From NCBI RefSeq assembly GCF_042646425.1, contig NZ_JBHRTR010000036.1:1-64000 (forward strand): a DNA stretch of 64,000 nucleotides. Reading direction: 5' to 3'. The translations under genes and the position numbers were made by a program. Shown here piece by piece: positions 17,620 through 26,392 of the stretch; positions within the stretch are counted from its first letter, which is position 1; each line of letters starts with the position of its first letter. The DNA comes from Marinibaculum pumilum. Its GTDB lineage: Bacteria > Pseudomonadota > Alphaproteobacteria > Ferrovibrionales > Ferrovibrionaceae. The notes below the pieces were generated by a model that was given only the letters and a program-made list of their open reading frames with translations, did no database searches and was not told where the DNA came from.

Positions 17620-18242
17620 CCGGGGGCGCGATGCCGCCCGGGCTGCGCCCCGACCTGGCGCCGATCGTCGGCATGATCGAGCCCGGCAGCCGGGTACTCG
17701 ACATCGGCTGCGGCGAGGGCGAGCTGCTGGAATACCTGGTGCATCACCGGGACGTGACCGGACGCGGAATGGAGATCGAGCAGGCCGGCGTGAATGCCTG
17801 CGTCGCGCGCGGCCTGTCGGTGATCCAGGGCGACGCGGATACCGACCTGCGGGACTATCCTGCGGCAGCCTTCGACTATGTCGTGCTGACCTTCACCCTG
17901 CAGGCGACCCGGGACCCCCGCCAGGTCCTGTCGGAAATGCTGCGCATCGGCCGCTACGGCATCGTCTCGATCACCAACTACGCCTACTGGCCGCTGCGAC
18001 TGGGCCTGCTGCTGCGCGGCCAGATGCCGACGGCGGAGGTCGACGGCGTGCCCTGGTACGCCTCTGGCAATATCCGCCGCTGCTCGATCCGCGACTTCGA
18101 GACCCTGTGTGCGGAACTCGGCCTGGCGGTAGAGCAGCGCATCGGCCTGGGCGACCGCCGTCCGGACGGCCGGCAGGAGATCGTCGGCCGCATCGCCAAC
18201 CTGCGCGCCAGGCAGGCGATCTTCCTGCTGCACCGCGGCTGA
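17616..18242 (+). CDS. metW: Methionine biosynthesis protein MetW
   Basis: MetW is a small class I methyltransferase-like protein always paired with MetX and thought to support its activity. The 208-residue protein has VLDIGCGEGELLEYL, then GRGMEIEQAGVNACVARGLSVIQGDAD and FDYVVLTFTLQATRDP, matching the family end to end. The GTG start overlaps the metX stop. It converges with the next methyltransferase gene 20 bp away. Confidence 0.92.
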   Translation: MTGGAMPPGLRPDLAPIVGMIEPGSRVLDIGCGEGELLEYLVHHRDVTGRGMEIEQAGVNACVARGLSVIQGDADTDLRDYPAAAFDYVVLTFTLQATRDPRQVLSEMLRIGRYGIVSITNYAYWPLRLGLLLRGQMPTAEVDGVPWYASGNIRRCSIRDFETLCAELGLAVEQRIGLGDRRPDGRQEIVGRIANLRARQAIFLLHRG

Positions 18243-18262
18243 GGCGACGGTACCTGCCGGGT

Positions 18263-19015
18263 TCAGGCCCGCGGCGGCCCGTAGGGTGCCGGGCTGAGCA
18301 CCGGCACCTGCACCGGGCTTGCCAGCCGTGCGCGGCGCCGGCTGCGCTGCGCCCGCGCCTGGTAGACCTGCTTCTCCGCCTCCGCCAGCCAGACGCCGCA
18401 GAACTGCGGCGAGATCCGCCGCCCGGTCCGCTCCCAGGCGCCGGCGGCCCGCAACAGCCAGCGACGCTCGCTGGGCGGGACGTAGAGCGCGCCTTCCTGG
18501 CGCAGCGGGGAGAACATCGCCGCCTGCAGCTGCCGGACGATCTGTCCCTGGCTGTAGGGATGGCCATGGCCGAAGGGGGTCCGCTCCTGCCGGGCCCAGA
18601 GGCCGCTGCGGTTGGGGACGATCACCAGCAGCCGGCCATGCGCCGCCAGCACCCGCCAGACCTCCTGCAGGGCGTCGGTGGCGCTGTCCCAGGCCTCCAG
18701 CCCGTGCACCAGCAGCACCCGGTCGAAGCAGGCGTCGGGAAAGGGCAGCCCGAATTCGTCGCCCAGCGCGACCAGCCCGGGGGCGCCCGGCGGCCACGGC
18801 ACAACCCCCTGCTGCGCCGGCATCAGGGCAACCGCGCGGGCGCTTTCGTCCACGAAGGGGCGGAGGAACGGGGTTGCATAGCCCAGCCCCAGCACATGCA
18901 TCCGCCGCAGGTCCGGCCAGAACTCACGAATCCGGCCGCGCAGGATGCGGCGCGCCGACTGGCCCAGCGCCGTCCCGTAGAAGCTTCGCAGTTCTATGAC
19001 ATCGGGGCGCAACAC
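18263..19015 (-). CDS. Class I SAM-dependent methyltransferase-like protein
   Basis: The 250-residue protein has a degenerate SAM-binding motif (HVLGLGYATPFL), a second motif ALGDEFGLPFPDACFDRVLLVHGLE and a strand WRVLAAHGRLLVIVPNRSGLWAR; the C-terminal 40 residues are basic. This family often sits near metXW and glyoxalase genes in alphaproteobacteria. The substrate is unknown. The start is a GTG; no ATG fits better. Confidence 0.78.
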   Translation of the reverse strand: MLRPDVIELRSFYGTALGQSARRILRGRIREFWPDLRRMHVLGLGYATPFLRPFVDESARAVALMPAQQGVVPWPPGAPGLVALGDEFGLPFPDACFDRVLLVHGLEAWDSATDALQEVWRVLAAHGRLLVIVPNRSGLWARQERTPFGHGHPYSQGQIVRQLQAAMFSPLRQEGALYVPPSERRWLLRAAGAWERTGRRISPQFCGVWLAEAEKQVYQARAQRSRRRARLASPVQVPVLSPAPYGPPRA

Positions 19016-19065
19016 GCGGCGGAGAGTATCATCGCGGCGGCGTTAGCGCAGCGCGTCAGTGGCAG

Positions 19066-19093
19066 CCGATATCCATCGCACCCGATATCCATC
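19066..19093. repeat. 12-bp direct repeat upstream of the GST gene
   Basis: CCGATATCCATC occurs at 19066-19077 and 19082-19093, 16 bp apart, in the 155-bp divergent region between the methyltransferase and GST genes. It may be a paired operator; no regulator is identified. Confidence 0.5.
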
Positions 19094-19170
19094 ACCGGGC
19101 GCCGATGCTATCGTCCGGCCGCGGCCGGTGGTCACGGCCGGCGCAGACCATTGTCCAGGGGGAAACCGGA

Positions 19171-19767
19171 ATGAAGCTGTTCTATTCGCCAGCCTCGCCT
19201 TACGTGCGGAAGGTGCGCGTGGTCGCCATCGAAAAGGGCCTGGCCGACCGGATCGAACTGCTGACGACGGCGCCCCGCGATCCCGCCACCGGCCTGCACG
19301 AGCGCAATCCCGGCGCCCGGGTGCCGACCCTGGAGCTCGACGACGGCACGATCCTCTTCGACAGCCCGGTGATCTGCGAATATCTGGACAGCCTGGGCGG
19401 CAGCCCCGCGCTGTTCCCGTCCGCCGGCCCGGCACGCTGGACCGCCCTGGTGCAGCAGGCCCTGGGCGACGGCATCATGGACTATGCCGTGCCGCTGCGG
19501 CACGAGACGATGCGCACCGATTCCGAACAGTCGGCGGAGTTCATGGGCCGTGCCCGGGCGGCGATTCACCGCTCGCTGGACCATCTGGAGCAGCAGGTCG
19601 GCGGCTTCGCCGACTGGGACATCGGCACGATCGCCATCGCCTGCGCACTCGGCTATCTGGACTTCCGCTTCGGCGACGATCCCTGGCGGGGGGGCCATCC
19701 GAAGCTCGCCACCTGGTTCGAGGCGGTCGGGCAGCGGCCCTCGATGGCCGAGACCAGGCCCGCCTGA
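19171..19767 (+). CDS. Glutathione S-transferase family protein
   Basis: The 198-residue protein has an N-terminal thioredoxin-like domain (MKLFYSPASPYVRKVRVVAIEKG with the Ser of SPYVRK as likely catalytic residue; VPTLELDDGTILFDSPVICEYLD as the glutathione-binding cis-Pro and DSP motifs) and a helical C-terminal domain. It resembles YibF-type GSTs. AGGGGGA precedes the ATG. Confidence 0.87.
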   Translation: MKLFYSPASPYVRKVRVVAIEKGLADRIELLTTAPRDPATGLHERNPGARVPTLELDDGTILFDSPVICEYLDSLGGSPALFPSAGPARWTALVQQALGDGIMDYAVPLRHETMRTDSEQSAEFMGRARAAIHRSLDHLEQQVGGFADWDIGTIAIACALGYLDFRFGDDPWRGGHPKLATWFEAVGQRPSMAETRPA

Positions 19768-19781
19768 GCGGGGCCGCAGCG

Positions 19782-20231
19782 ATGCAGAACCCCATTGGCC
19801 AGGACCCCGAGGAGATCATCCGCACCCTCGGCATGCAGCCGCATCCGGAGGGCGGGCATTTCGTCGAGAGCTGGCGCGATGCAGACGGTCCCGGCGGGCG
19901 CGGCTGGTCCACCGCGATCTATTTCCTGCTGCGCGCCGGCGAGCGGTCGCACTGGCACCGGGTCGATGCAACGGAGGTCTGGCACCACTATGCCGGCGCG
20001 CCCCTGGACCTGAGCATCGCGCCCGATGCGTCCGGGCCGGTCACCACGATCCGGCTGGGCATCGACCTCGCCGCCGGCGAACGTCCGCAGGGCGTGGTCC
20101 CGCCGGGGCACTGGCAGGCGGCCGAAAGCCGTGGCGCCTGGACCCTGGTGGGCTGCACCGTCGCCCCGGCCTTCCGTTTCGAGGGCTTCGAACTGGCGCC
20201 GCCGGACTGGGCGCCGGCTCGCGGCTGCTGA
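19782..20231 (+). CDS. Cupin superfamily protein (DUF985)
   Basis: The 149-residue protein matches the DUF985 cupin pattern: LGMQPHPEGGHFVESWRD, STAIYFLLRAGERSHWHRVDATEVWHHYAGAPL and GTVVPPGHWQAAES-like sequence ending in CTVAPAFRFEGFELAP. His residues of SHWHRVDATEVWHHY could bind metal, but the family has no firm function. It starts 14 bp after the GST gene, probably in one transcript. Confidence 0.82.
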   Translation: MQNPIGQDPEEIIRTLGMQPHPEGGHFVESWRDADGPGGRGWSTAIYFLLRAGERSHWHRVDATEVWHHYAGAPLDLSIAPDASGPVTTIRLGIDLAAGERPQGVVPPGHWQAAESRGAWTLVGCTVAPAFRFEGFELAPPDWAPARGC

Positions 20232-20333
20232 CCGCAGGGACGGACCGTTCGTGCCGATCCGGATGCTGTCGCTTCCCGCGCCGGGCCAGGCGCTGGCCCG
20301 GAAGCCGGCCCGGGAGCCGGAGATGGACCCGGC

Positions 20334-21227
20334 ATGACCCCGATCTCCATTCACATGGCATCGCTGGGGATGACCCTGCTGGCGCTGTTCTGCGTCGGCA
20401 CGCAGATCTCCGTCCCGATGATCTCCAGCCAGGCCCGGCACTGGCGCACCCTTCTGGTGATCTGCATCGGGCAGTGGCTGGTCTTGCCCCTGATCCTGCT
20501 CGGCTACCTGGAAATCCTTGGCAGCGACGACCGGGTGACCCTGGCCGTGGCGGTGGTCGCCATGGCACCGGCCGGCATGTTCGCGGTGACGGCGCTCTAC
20601 CTGATCGGCATCAGCTTCTCGGCCGCCCTGGTCGGCGTGCTGGCGCTGCAGATCCTGGGCGCGATCCTGCTGTTCGGCGCGATCGACCTGCTGTGGAACA
20701 CCGAGATCATGCCCGCCGACGACCTGCAGGAAAGCCTGACCGACATGTCGCGGTCACAGCTGGTGCTCCTGTTCCTGCCGATGCTGGTCGGTCTGGCGAC
20801 CCGCTACCTGTTCCCCAGCCTGGGGCCGATGCTGTACCGGCCCACCCGACTGGTGATCTGGGGTGCCTACATCACCGTGGCCGCCCATGCGATCAGCCTG
20901 AAAGCGCATTTCAGCTATCGCGCCGACGTCATCGGCACCATGCCGATGGTGGTTGGCATGGTCGGCTGCGGCATCCTGGCCGGCTTCATCGTCTATCTGC
21001 TGAGCCACCGCGTGCTGAAGCTGGACGGCCATGACACCGTGATGGCCAGCACGCTGATCGGGGTGCAGGGCCCGGCGCCTGCCCTGCTGCTGACCCAGAT
21101 CCATCGGGACGACTGGACCGAACTGGCGGCGGTGACGATCAACTATGCGCTGCTGCTGCCGATCCTGGCCGGAATCTGGCTGCTGATCTCGAAGACCCGC
21201 TGGGGATCCATGCTCCTGCCCCGATGA
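20334..21227 (+). CDS. Polytopic membrane protein, possible transporter
   Basis: The 297-residue protein has about nine hydrophobic helices with short loops, beginning MASLGMTLLALFCVGTQISVP. The AMAPAGMFAVTALYLIGISFSAAL stretch recalls bile acid:sodium symporter-like or auxin-carrier-like permeases, but the match is weak and I assign no substrate. A 102-bp gap without recognisable signal separates it from the cupin gene. Confidence 0.6.
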   Translation: MTPISIHMASLGMTLLALFCVGTQISVPMISSQARHWRTLLVICIGQWLVLPLILLGYLEILGSDDRVTLAVAVVAMAPAGMFAVTALYLIGISFSAALVGVLALQILGAILLFGAIDLLWNTEIMPADDLQESLTDMSRSQLVLLFLPMLVGLATRYLFPSLGPMLYRPTRLVIWGAYITVAAHAISLKAHFSYRADVIGTMPMVVGMVGCGILAGFIVYLLSHRVLKLDGHDTVMASTLIGVQGPAPALLLTQIHRDDWTELAAVTINYALLLPILAGIWLLISKTRWGSMLLPR

Positions 21228-21275
21228 GGCGGCCCCGGCCCGGACCCGCCGGACCGGGAACTGCCTGAGCCCCGC

Positions 21276-21998
21276 TCAGTACATGTGCTGGCCGCCGTTG
21301 ATCGACATCGTGGAACCGGTGACGAAGCCGGCATCGTCGGCGATCAGGAACAGGACGCCGCGGGCGATCTCCTCCGCCTTGCCGAGGCGGCCGACGGGGA
21401 TCCGGGCGACGATCTTCTCCAGCACATTGGCGGGCACGGCCGCCACCATGTCGGTGTCGATATAGCCCGGCGCGATCGCGTTCACGGTGATGCCCTTCGC
21501 TGCGCCTTCCTGGGCCAGGGCCTTGGTGAAACCATGGATGCCGGACTTCGCGGCGGCGTAGTTGACCTGACCGTACTGGCCAGCCTGGCCGTTGATCGAG
21601 CCGATATTGACGATGCGGCCGAAGCTGCGGGACCGCATCCCGTCGATCACCGCGCGGCTCATGTTGAAGCAGCCGCCCAGGTTGGTGTCGACGACCTTCT
21701 GCCAGTCCTCATGGCTCATCTTGTGCATCGTCGCGTCGCGGGTGATGCCGGCATTGTTCACCAGCACGTCGACGGGACCGACCTCCGCCTCGATGGTCTT
21801 GACGCTGTCGACGCAGGCCTGGAAGTCGGAGACATCCCATTTCATCGCGCGGATGCCGGTTTCCGCCTCGAACGCCTTCGCGCGTTCCTCGTTGCCGGCA
21901 TAATTGGCAACGACGTTGTAGCCGGCCTTCTTCAGCCCGGTGCAGATCGCGGCGCCGATTCCGCGGGTGCCGCCTGTCACAACAGCTGTGCGCGCCAT
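21276..21998 (-). CDS. phaB: Acetoacetyl-CoA reductase
   Basis: PhaB reduces acetoacetyl-CoA to (R)-3-hydroxybutyryl-CoA, the polyhydroxybutyrate monomer. The 240-residue SDR has TGGTRGIG, NNAGITRD, IVNIGSINGQAGQYGQVNYAAAKSG with the YxxxK pair, and APGYIDTDM. The ATG at 21998 follows GGGAGAGG. It lies downstream of phaA on the same strand, but a strong intrinsic terminator sits between them. Confidence 0.95.
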   Translation of the reverse strand: MARTAVVTGGTRGIGAAICTGLKKAGYNVVANYAGNEERAKAFEAETGIRAMKWDVSDFQACVDSVKTIEAEVGPVDVLVNNAGITRDATMHKMSHEDWQKVVDTNLGGCFNMSRAVIDGMRSRSFGRIVNIGSINGQAGQYGQVNYAAAKSGIHGFTKALAQEGAAKGITVNAIAPGYIDTDMVAAVPANVLEKIVARIPVGRLGKAEEIARGVLFLIADDAGFVTGSTMSINGGQHMY

Positions 21999-22054
21999 GT
22001 TCCTCTCCCTGTCCCTGTGCGCCGGCATTGCCGGTTGCCGGGGAGGATAACATG

Positions 22055-22092
22055 AAAAACCCCCGGCCGAGGCGGCGAAACCCGGCCGGGGG
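22055..22092 (-). terminator. Intrinsic terminator between phaA and phaB
   Basis: On the minus strand a perfect 10-bp GC stem (arms at 22083-22092 and 22060-22069, cccccggccg and its complement) encloses a 13-nt loop and is followed by five T (22055-22059). It lies about 55 bp after the phaA stop and about 56 bp before the phaB start. Confidence 0.85.
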
Positions 22093-22145
22093 GTGGCAAA
22101 AAGACGCTGAATTTCAGCCGTTTACGCCGGTACGGCGAGTCCCGC

Positions 22146-23324
<1,179 letters not shown>

Positions 23325-23525
23325 TATGGCTGTCCTCCAGTCTTGCCGGCCGCGGATCGCTGCGGCCTGCCCGGGACCGTCCTGCGGGCCCGTCGATGAA
23401 TTGATTGGCTGTCGCCGGCGCGGTCGCCCGATCGCGGCGACCGGCGCGCCGGCCGGCAGGCGTTTCACTGGCTCGCGCCGACCCCCGGCGACGGCATGGC
23501 ACCACACCGGACGGACCGGTTATGT

Positions 23526-23535
23526 GTGCATGCAC
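23526..23535. promoter_or_regulatory. GTGCATGCAC palindrome upstream of phaA
   Basis: A perfect 10-bp palindrome lies in the 248-bp phaC-phaA gap, about 200 bp upstream of the phaA start. The same decamer recurs before the acyl-CoA synthetase gene (28018-28027). It resembles TGC/GCA-type sites bound by PhaR in other alphaproteobacteria; binding here is inference. Confidence 0.4.
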
Positions 23536-23572
23536 GTTCCTTCCAGATGGCGCGCGCGGCACCGCCATTCAA

Positions 23573-24847
23573 TCACGCTGCACTGCAGCACGCCAGGACC
23601 CACTCCGCCAGCGGCTGCCAGAGACCGGCGCGGGCGCCGCGACCCGCGACCATGCCGACATGCCCACCCGGCACCCGGATCGTCGCAGCCTGCGCGAGCC
23701 GCCCGACCAGGGCCTCGGCAGAGACGGGCGGCACCAGCCGGTCCCTGGCGGCGATGGCGGCGAAGACCGGCAGGGTCAGCGCCTCCGGCCGCATGATCTG
23801 TCCACGGATCTGCCATGCGTCGGTCGCAGGCGCATTGCGCCCGAACCAGTCGAACAGGCATTCCTCCGCCGCGGGCCCCGCCAGCGGCACGCCGTCATTG
23901 GCCCAGCCTTCCAGGTCGAGGAAATTGCCGGCCGTCGCGCTGCCGGGCGGCAGCCCGGCAAAGCCGGAGAACTTGCGCACCGGCAGGGCCGGGTCGCGCA
24001 GCACGAACAGGGCCTGCAGGAATTCCGGCGGCAGGCCGCCGGCACTGCGGATCCAGCGCCGCATCGACCCTTCCTGTGCCAGCATCAGCGCCCCGACGGC
24101 GGAGAACAGCGGGTCGGCGCCGAAATCCCATGGTGTGGCGACCAGCGCCAGTCCGGCTGCCAGGTCTTCGACCTCGCCCGCCGCCTGCGCGCCGAGCAGC
24201 GCGCCCAGGGTCAGCAGGCCGCCCATGCAATAGCCCAGCACGACGGGGCGCGACGGCGCGGACCGCCAGCGGGCCGGCACCTGCCTGGTGTGCAAATGGG
24301 CGGCCTGGGCCGCGGCGAACCGCAACGCGGGCCGCACCCGCTCCGCGACATAGTCGGCGATCCCGAAGCCGCCCTCCTCCGGTCCCGGCCGGTCCCAGTC
24401 CAGCAGCAGCGGACGGATGCCGGCGGCGGCCAGATGGCCGACCAGACCGTGACCGTCACCAAGGGCCAGGATATGGGCGCGATTGATCAGCGAGGGGACC
24501 AGCAGGACATGCGCCCCGCCGCGCCCCGCCAGATGCGGGGCGCCATCGTGGATCCGCGTCGTGCCGGCCTGCCAGACCACCGGACCGGGCGGTGCCGGCC
24601 GTGCCGGCGGATCGCCGGCATAGCGTTCGATGCCGGCCTGCACCTGCGACAGCCGGGCACAGGCAGCCTCCAGCACCGCCGGCCCGAGAAGCTCGGGCGG
24701 GCAGGCCTGCAGTTGTGGCAGAAGCTCAGCGGCGTCGCTTCGGCAGGCCGGCTTCCAGTCGATCGAGCCGTTCCTCGCAAGCGGCCAGGCGGCGCAGGAG
24801 CTCGCCAGGATCAGGTTGCTCAGGCCCAGGTGCAGCGGCAGCGGCAC
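23573..24847 (-). CDS. phaC: Polyhydroxyalkanoate synthase, PhaC-type alpha/beta hydrolase-fold subunit
   Basis: The enzyme polymerises (R)-3-hydroxyacyl-CoA. The protein has the PHA-synthase lipase-like box GYCMGG with a Cys nucleophile in place of Ser, VPSLINRAHIL, LLLDWDRPG, the Asp in AARDRLVPP and the His in PGGHVGMVAGRGA, so the catalytic triad is complete. At about 424 residues it is shorter than class I synthases and nearer class III PhaC. The N-terminus PLPLHL...SSCAAWPL...GSIDWKP fits this alphaproteobacterial family, and the GTG at 24847 would start right there. That puts the first 122 bp inside the phaE gene in another frame. An upstream ATG at 25009 is possible but adds non-homologous sequence. 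Confidence 0.82.
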   Translation of the reverse strand: MPLPLHLGLSNLILASSCAAWPLARNGSIDWKPACRSDAAELLPQLQACPPELLGPAVLEAACARLSQVQAGIERYAGDPPARPAPPGPVVWQAGTTRIHDGAPHLAGRGGAHVLLVPSLINRAHILALGDGHGLVGHLAAAGIRPLLLDWDRPGPEEGGFGIADYVAERVRPALRFAAAQAAHLHTRQVPARWRSAPSRPVVLGYCMGGLLTLGALLGAQAAGEVEDLAAGLALVATPWDFGADPLFSAVGALMLAQEGSMRRWIRSAGGLPPEFLQALFVLRDPALPVRKFSGFAGLPPGSATAGNFLDLEGWANDGVPLAGPAAEECLFDWFGRNAPATDAWQIRGQIMRPEALTLPVFAAIAARDRLVPPVSAEALVGRLAQAATIRVPGGHVGMVAGRGARAGLWQPLAEWVLACCSAA

Positions 24848-25364
24848 CGGCCATCGCGGCGGCCCGCTCTCCGCCTCGCCCGTCCCCGTCTGGCCCGTCC
24901 GAGTCTGGCCCGTCTCCGGATGGCTCTTCGGTCCGCGCGCCAAGATCCACCTCCTGCCCGCCATCCTTGCTGCCGCCGCTGGCCCCGCCGGTGCTCCGCT
25001 CTGGGGCACCGGCCTGGCCCCCGGTCGCCCAGTCCATCATTGCAGGCACCTGCGCCAGCCATTGTGCCATGCCCCGCGCCACCGTCGGATCGTCCATCAT
25101 CGCAGTGGCCTGGCGCTGCCAGAGGTCGAGGAACCGCTCCGCCAGGGCGCGGGCTGCGGCGGCGTCCGGTCCTGCCTGCGTCCCGGGACCCGGCTCCGGC
25201 GATGCGGCACCCGCGGCATCGGCCTGCGCCTTCCGGCTGCCGGCGCCTTTCGCCCCGGCAGCGCCGGAGGCCGGCTTCCGGGTGCCCGCCCTGCCGCGCT
25301 CCGACTTGCGAGTGCCCGGCTTCCGGCTCCCGGGCGCCCCTGCACCGGCCTGTTTTCCCGCCAT
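24726..25364 (-). CDS. phaE: PhaE-like PHA synthase subunit
   Basis: The 212-residue protein starts with a Lys/Arg/Pro/Ala-rich tail, has the segment ALAERFLDLWQRQATAMMDDPTVARGMAQWLAQVPAMMDW and ends in a short coiled coil LLRRLAACEERLDRLEAGLPKRRR, the layout of PhaE or phasin-like partners of class III synthases. The middle Asp/Gly-rich stretch contains an imperfect 15-bp repeat. It is directly followed by, and overlaps, phaC, which supports a subunit role. Assignment rests on layout and context rather than on catalytic motifs, so it may be a phasin-like protein. Confidence 0.65.
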   Translation of the reverse strand: MAGKQAGAGAPGSRKPGTRKSERGRAGTRKPASGAAGAKGAGSRKAQADAAGAASPEPGPGTQAGPDAAAARALAERFLDLWQRQATAMMDDPTVARGMAQWLAQVPAMMDWATGGQAGAPERSTGGASGGSKDGGQEVDLGARTEEPSGDGPDSDGPDGDGRGGERAAAMAGAAAAAPGPEQPDPGELLRRLAACEERLDRLEAGLPKRRR

Positions 25365-25477
25365 CGTCAGGCCCGCATCGCCCGCAGCGGCCTGCCGCAG
25401 GCGGCGGCCGGAAGATCGCGGGCGATCATAGCGCTTGCACCTGCGCGCCAATTGTGAATGAAATGGCAGATCGTTGG

Positions 25478-25490
25478 TTGCATTGCAGCA
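25478..25490. promoter_or_regulatory. Candidate PhaR operator in the phaE-phaR divergent promoter
   Basis: TTGCATTGCAGCA lies 23 bp before the phaR GTG, next to a TTTTTT tract. TGC/GCA half-sites are known PhaR targets in Rhodobacter and Paracoccus. An autoregulatory site here is inference. Confidence 0.45.
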
Positions 25491-25512
25491 TTTTTTGCGG
25501 GGGGTCCACCGC

Positions 25513-26232
25513 GTGAGCACAACGACCGCCGAAGCGTCTCCGGAAGCCATCGTCATCAAGAAGTACGCGAACCGGCGGCTCTACAATACCGCCACATCCA
25601 GTTACGTCACACTGGATACGCTGTGCCAGATGGTCAAGGACGGCACGGAGTTCGTCGTGTTCGACGCAAAGACCGGCGAGAACATCACGAAGCCGGTGCT
25701 GACCCAGATCATCTTCGAGGAAGAGGCCAAGGGGCAGAACCTCCTGCCCGCCAGCTTCCTGCGCCAGCTGATCCGCTTCTACGGCGACAGCCTGCAGGCC
25801 CTGGTGCCGAACTATCTCGAGATGTCGATGGAAGCGTTCACGCGGAACCAGGAACAGTTCCGCCAGTACGTCTCCGACGCATTCGGCGGCATCACGCCCT
25901 TCGCCCCGCTGGACGAGATGAACAAGCAGAACATGGCGATGTTCCAGCGTGCCATGGAGATGTTCAATCCCTTCGCCGCAGCGGAGCATCTGCCCGGCAT
26001 GCCGTCGGCCGGACGCGCCCCGTCGCCCCGCCCGCCGGCCCCGGCCGCGGACGGCACGTCGGAGATGGATGTGCTTCGCTCCCAGCTGAACGCCCTGCAG
26101 CAGCGCTTCGACGCGCTGACCGGCGAGGCCGGCACGCAGGGTGGCGGCGGGTCCGCAGAGCGTCATTCCGACAGTGCCGCAGCGGCAGATCCGCGCAAGG
26201 ACCTGCCCGGTTCGGGCAAGAAAACCGGCTGA
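25513..26232 (+). CDS. phaR: PHA synthesis repressor PhaR
   Basis: PhaR senses PHA granules and represses phasin and its own gene. The 239-residue protein has the conserved N-terminal DNA-binding domain IVIKKYANRRLYNTATSSYVTLDTLCQMVKDGTEFVVFDAKTGENITKPVLTQIIFEEE and two PHB-accumulation-regulator segments (LPASFLRQLIRFYGDSLQALVPNYLEMSM). The C-terminus is low-complexity with a short coiled coil (MDVLRSQLNALQQRFDAL). The GTG at 25513 is preferred to an upstream ATG because conservation begins about there. It is divergent from phaE-phaC. Confidence 0.94.
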   Translation: MSTTTAEASPEAIVIKKYANRRLYNTATSSYVTLDTLCQMVKDGTEFVVFDAKTGENITKPVLTQIIFEEEAKGQNLLPASFLRQLIRFYGDSLQALVPNYLEMSMEAFTRNQEQFRQYVSDAFGGITPFAPLDEMNKQNMAMFQRAMEMFNPFAAAEHLPGMPSAGRAPSPRPPAPAADGTSEMDVLRSQLNALQQRFDALTGEAGTQGGGGSAERHSDSAAAADPRKDLPGSGKKTG

Positions 26233-26392
26233 TCCCGACGCCCTGCCCAACGCCCTGGGCGAATACCGCGATCGCGTTTTTTGACCTTCCGGTTCGCCGC
26301 TGCCGTTGACGCCGCGGCGATCACGCTGCATCCCTGTAGAAGGGAATGCACGTGCGGTGCCTCCCCAGGCTGCCCCAAACTGTACCGGAACC

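Noticed and set aside
26240..26290. Possible terminator after phaR next to a run of six T
   Set aside because: The sequence before the T-run (CGCGATCGCG) can form only a very short stem, so it was not called.
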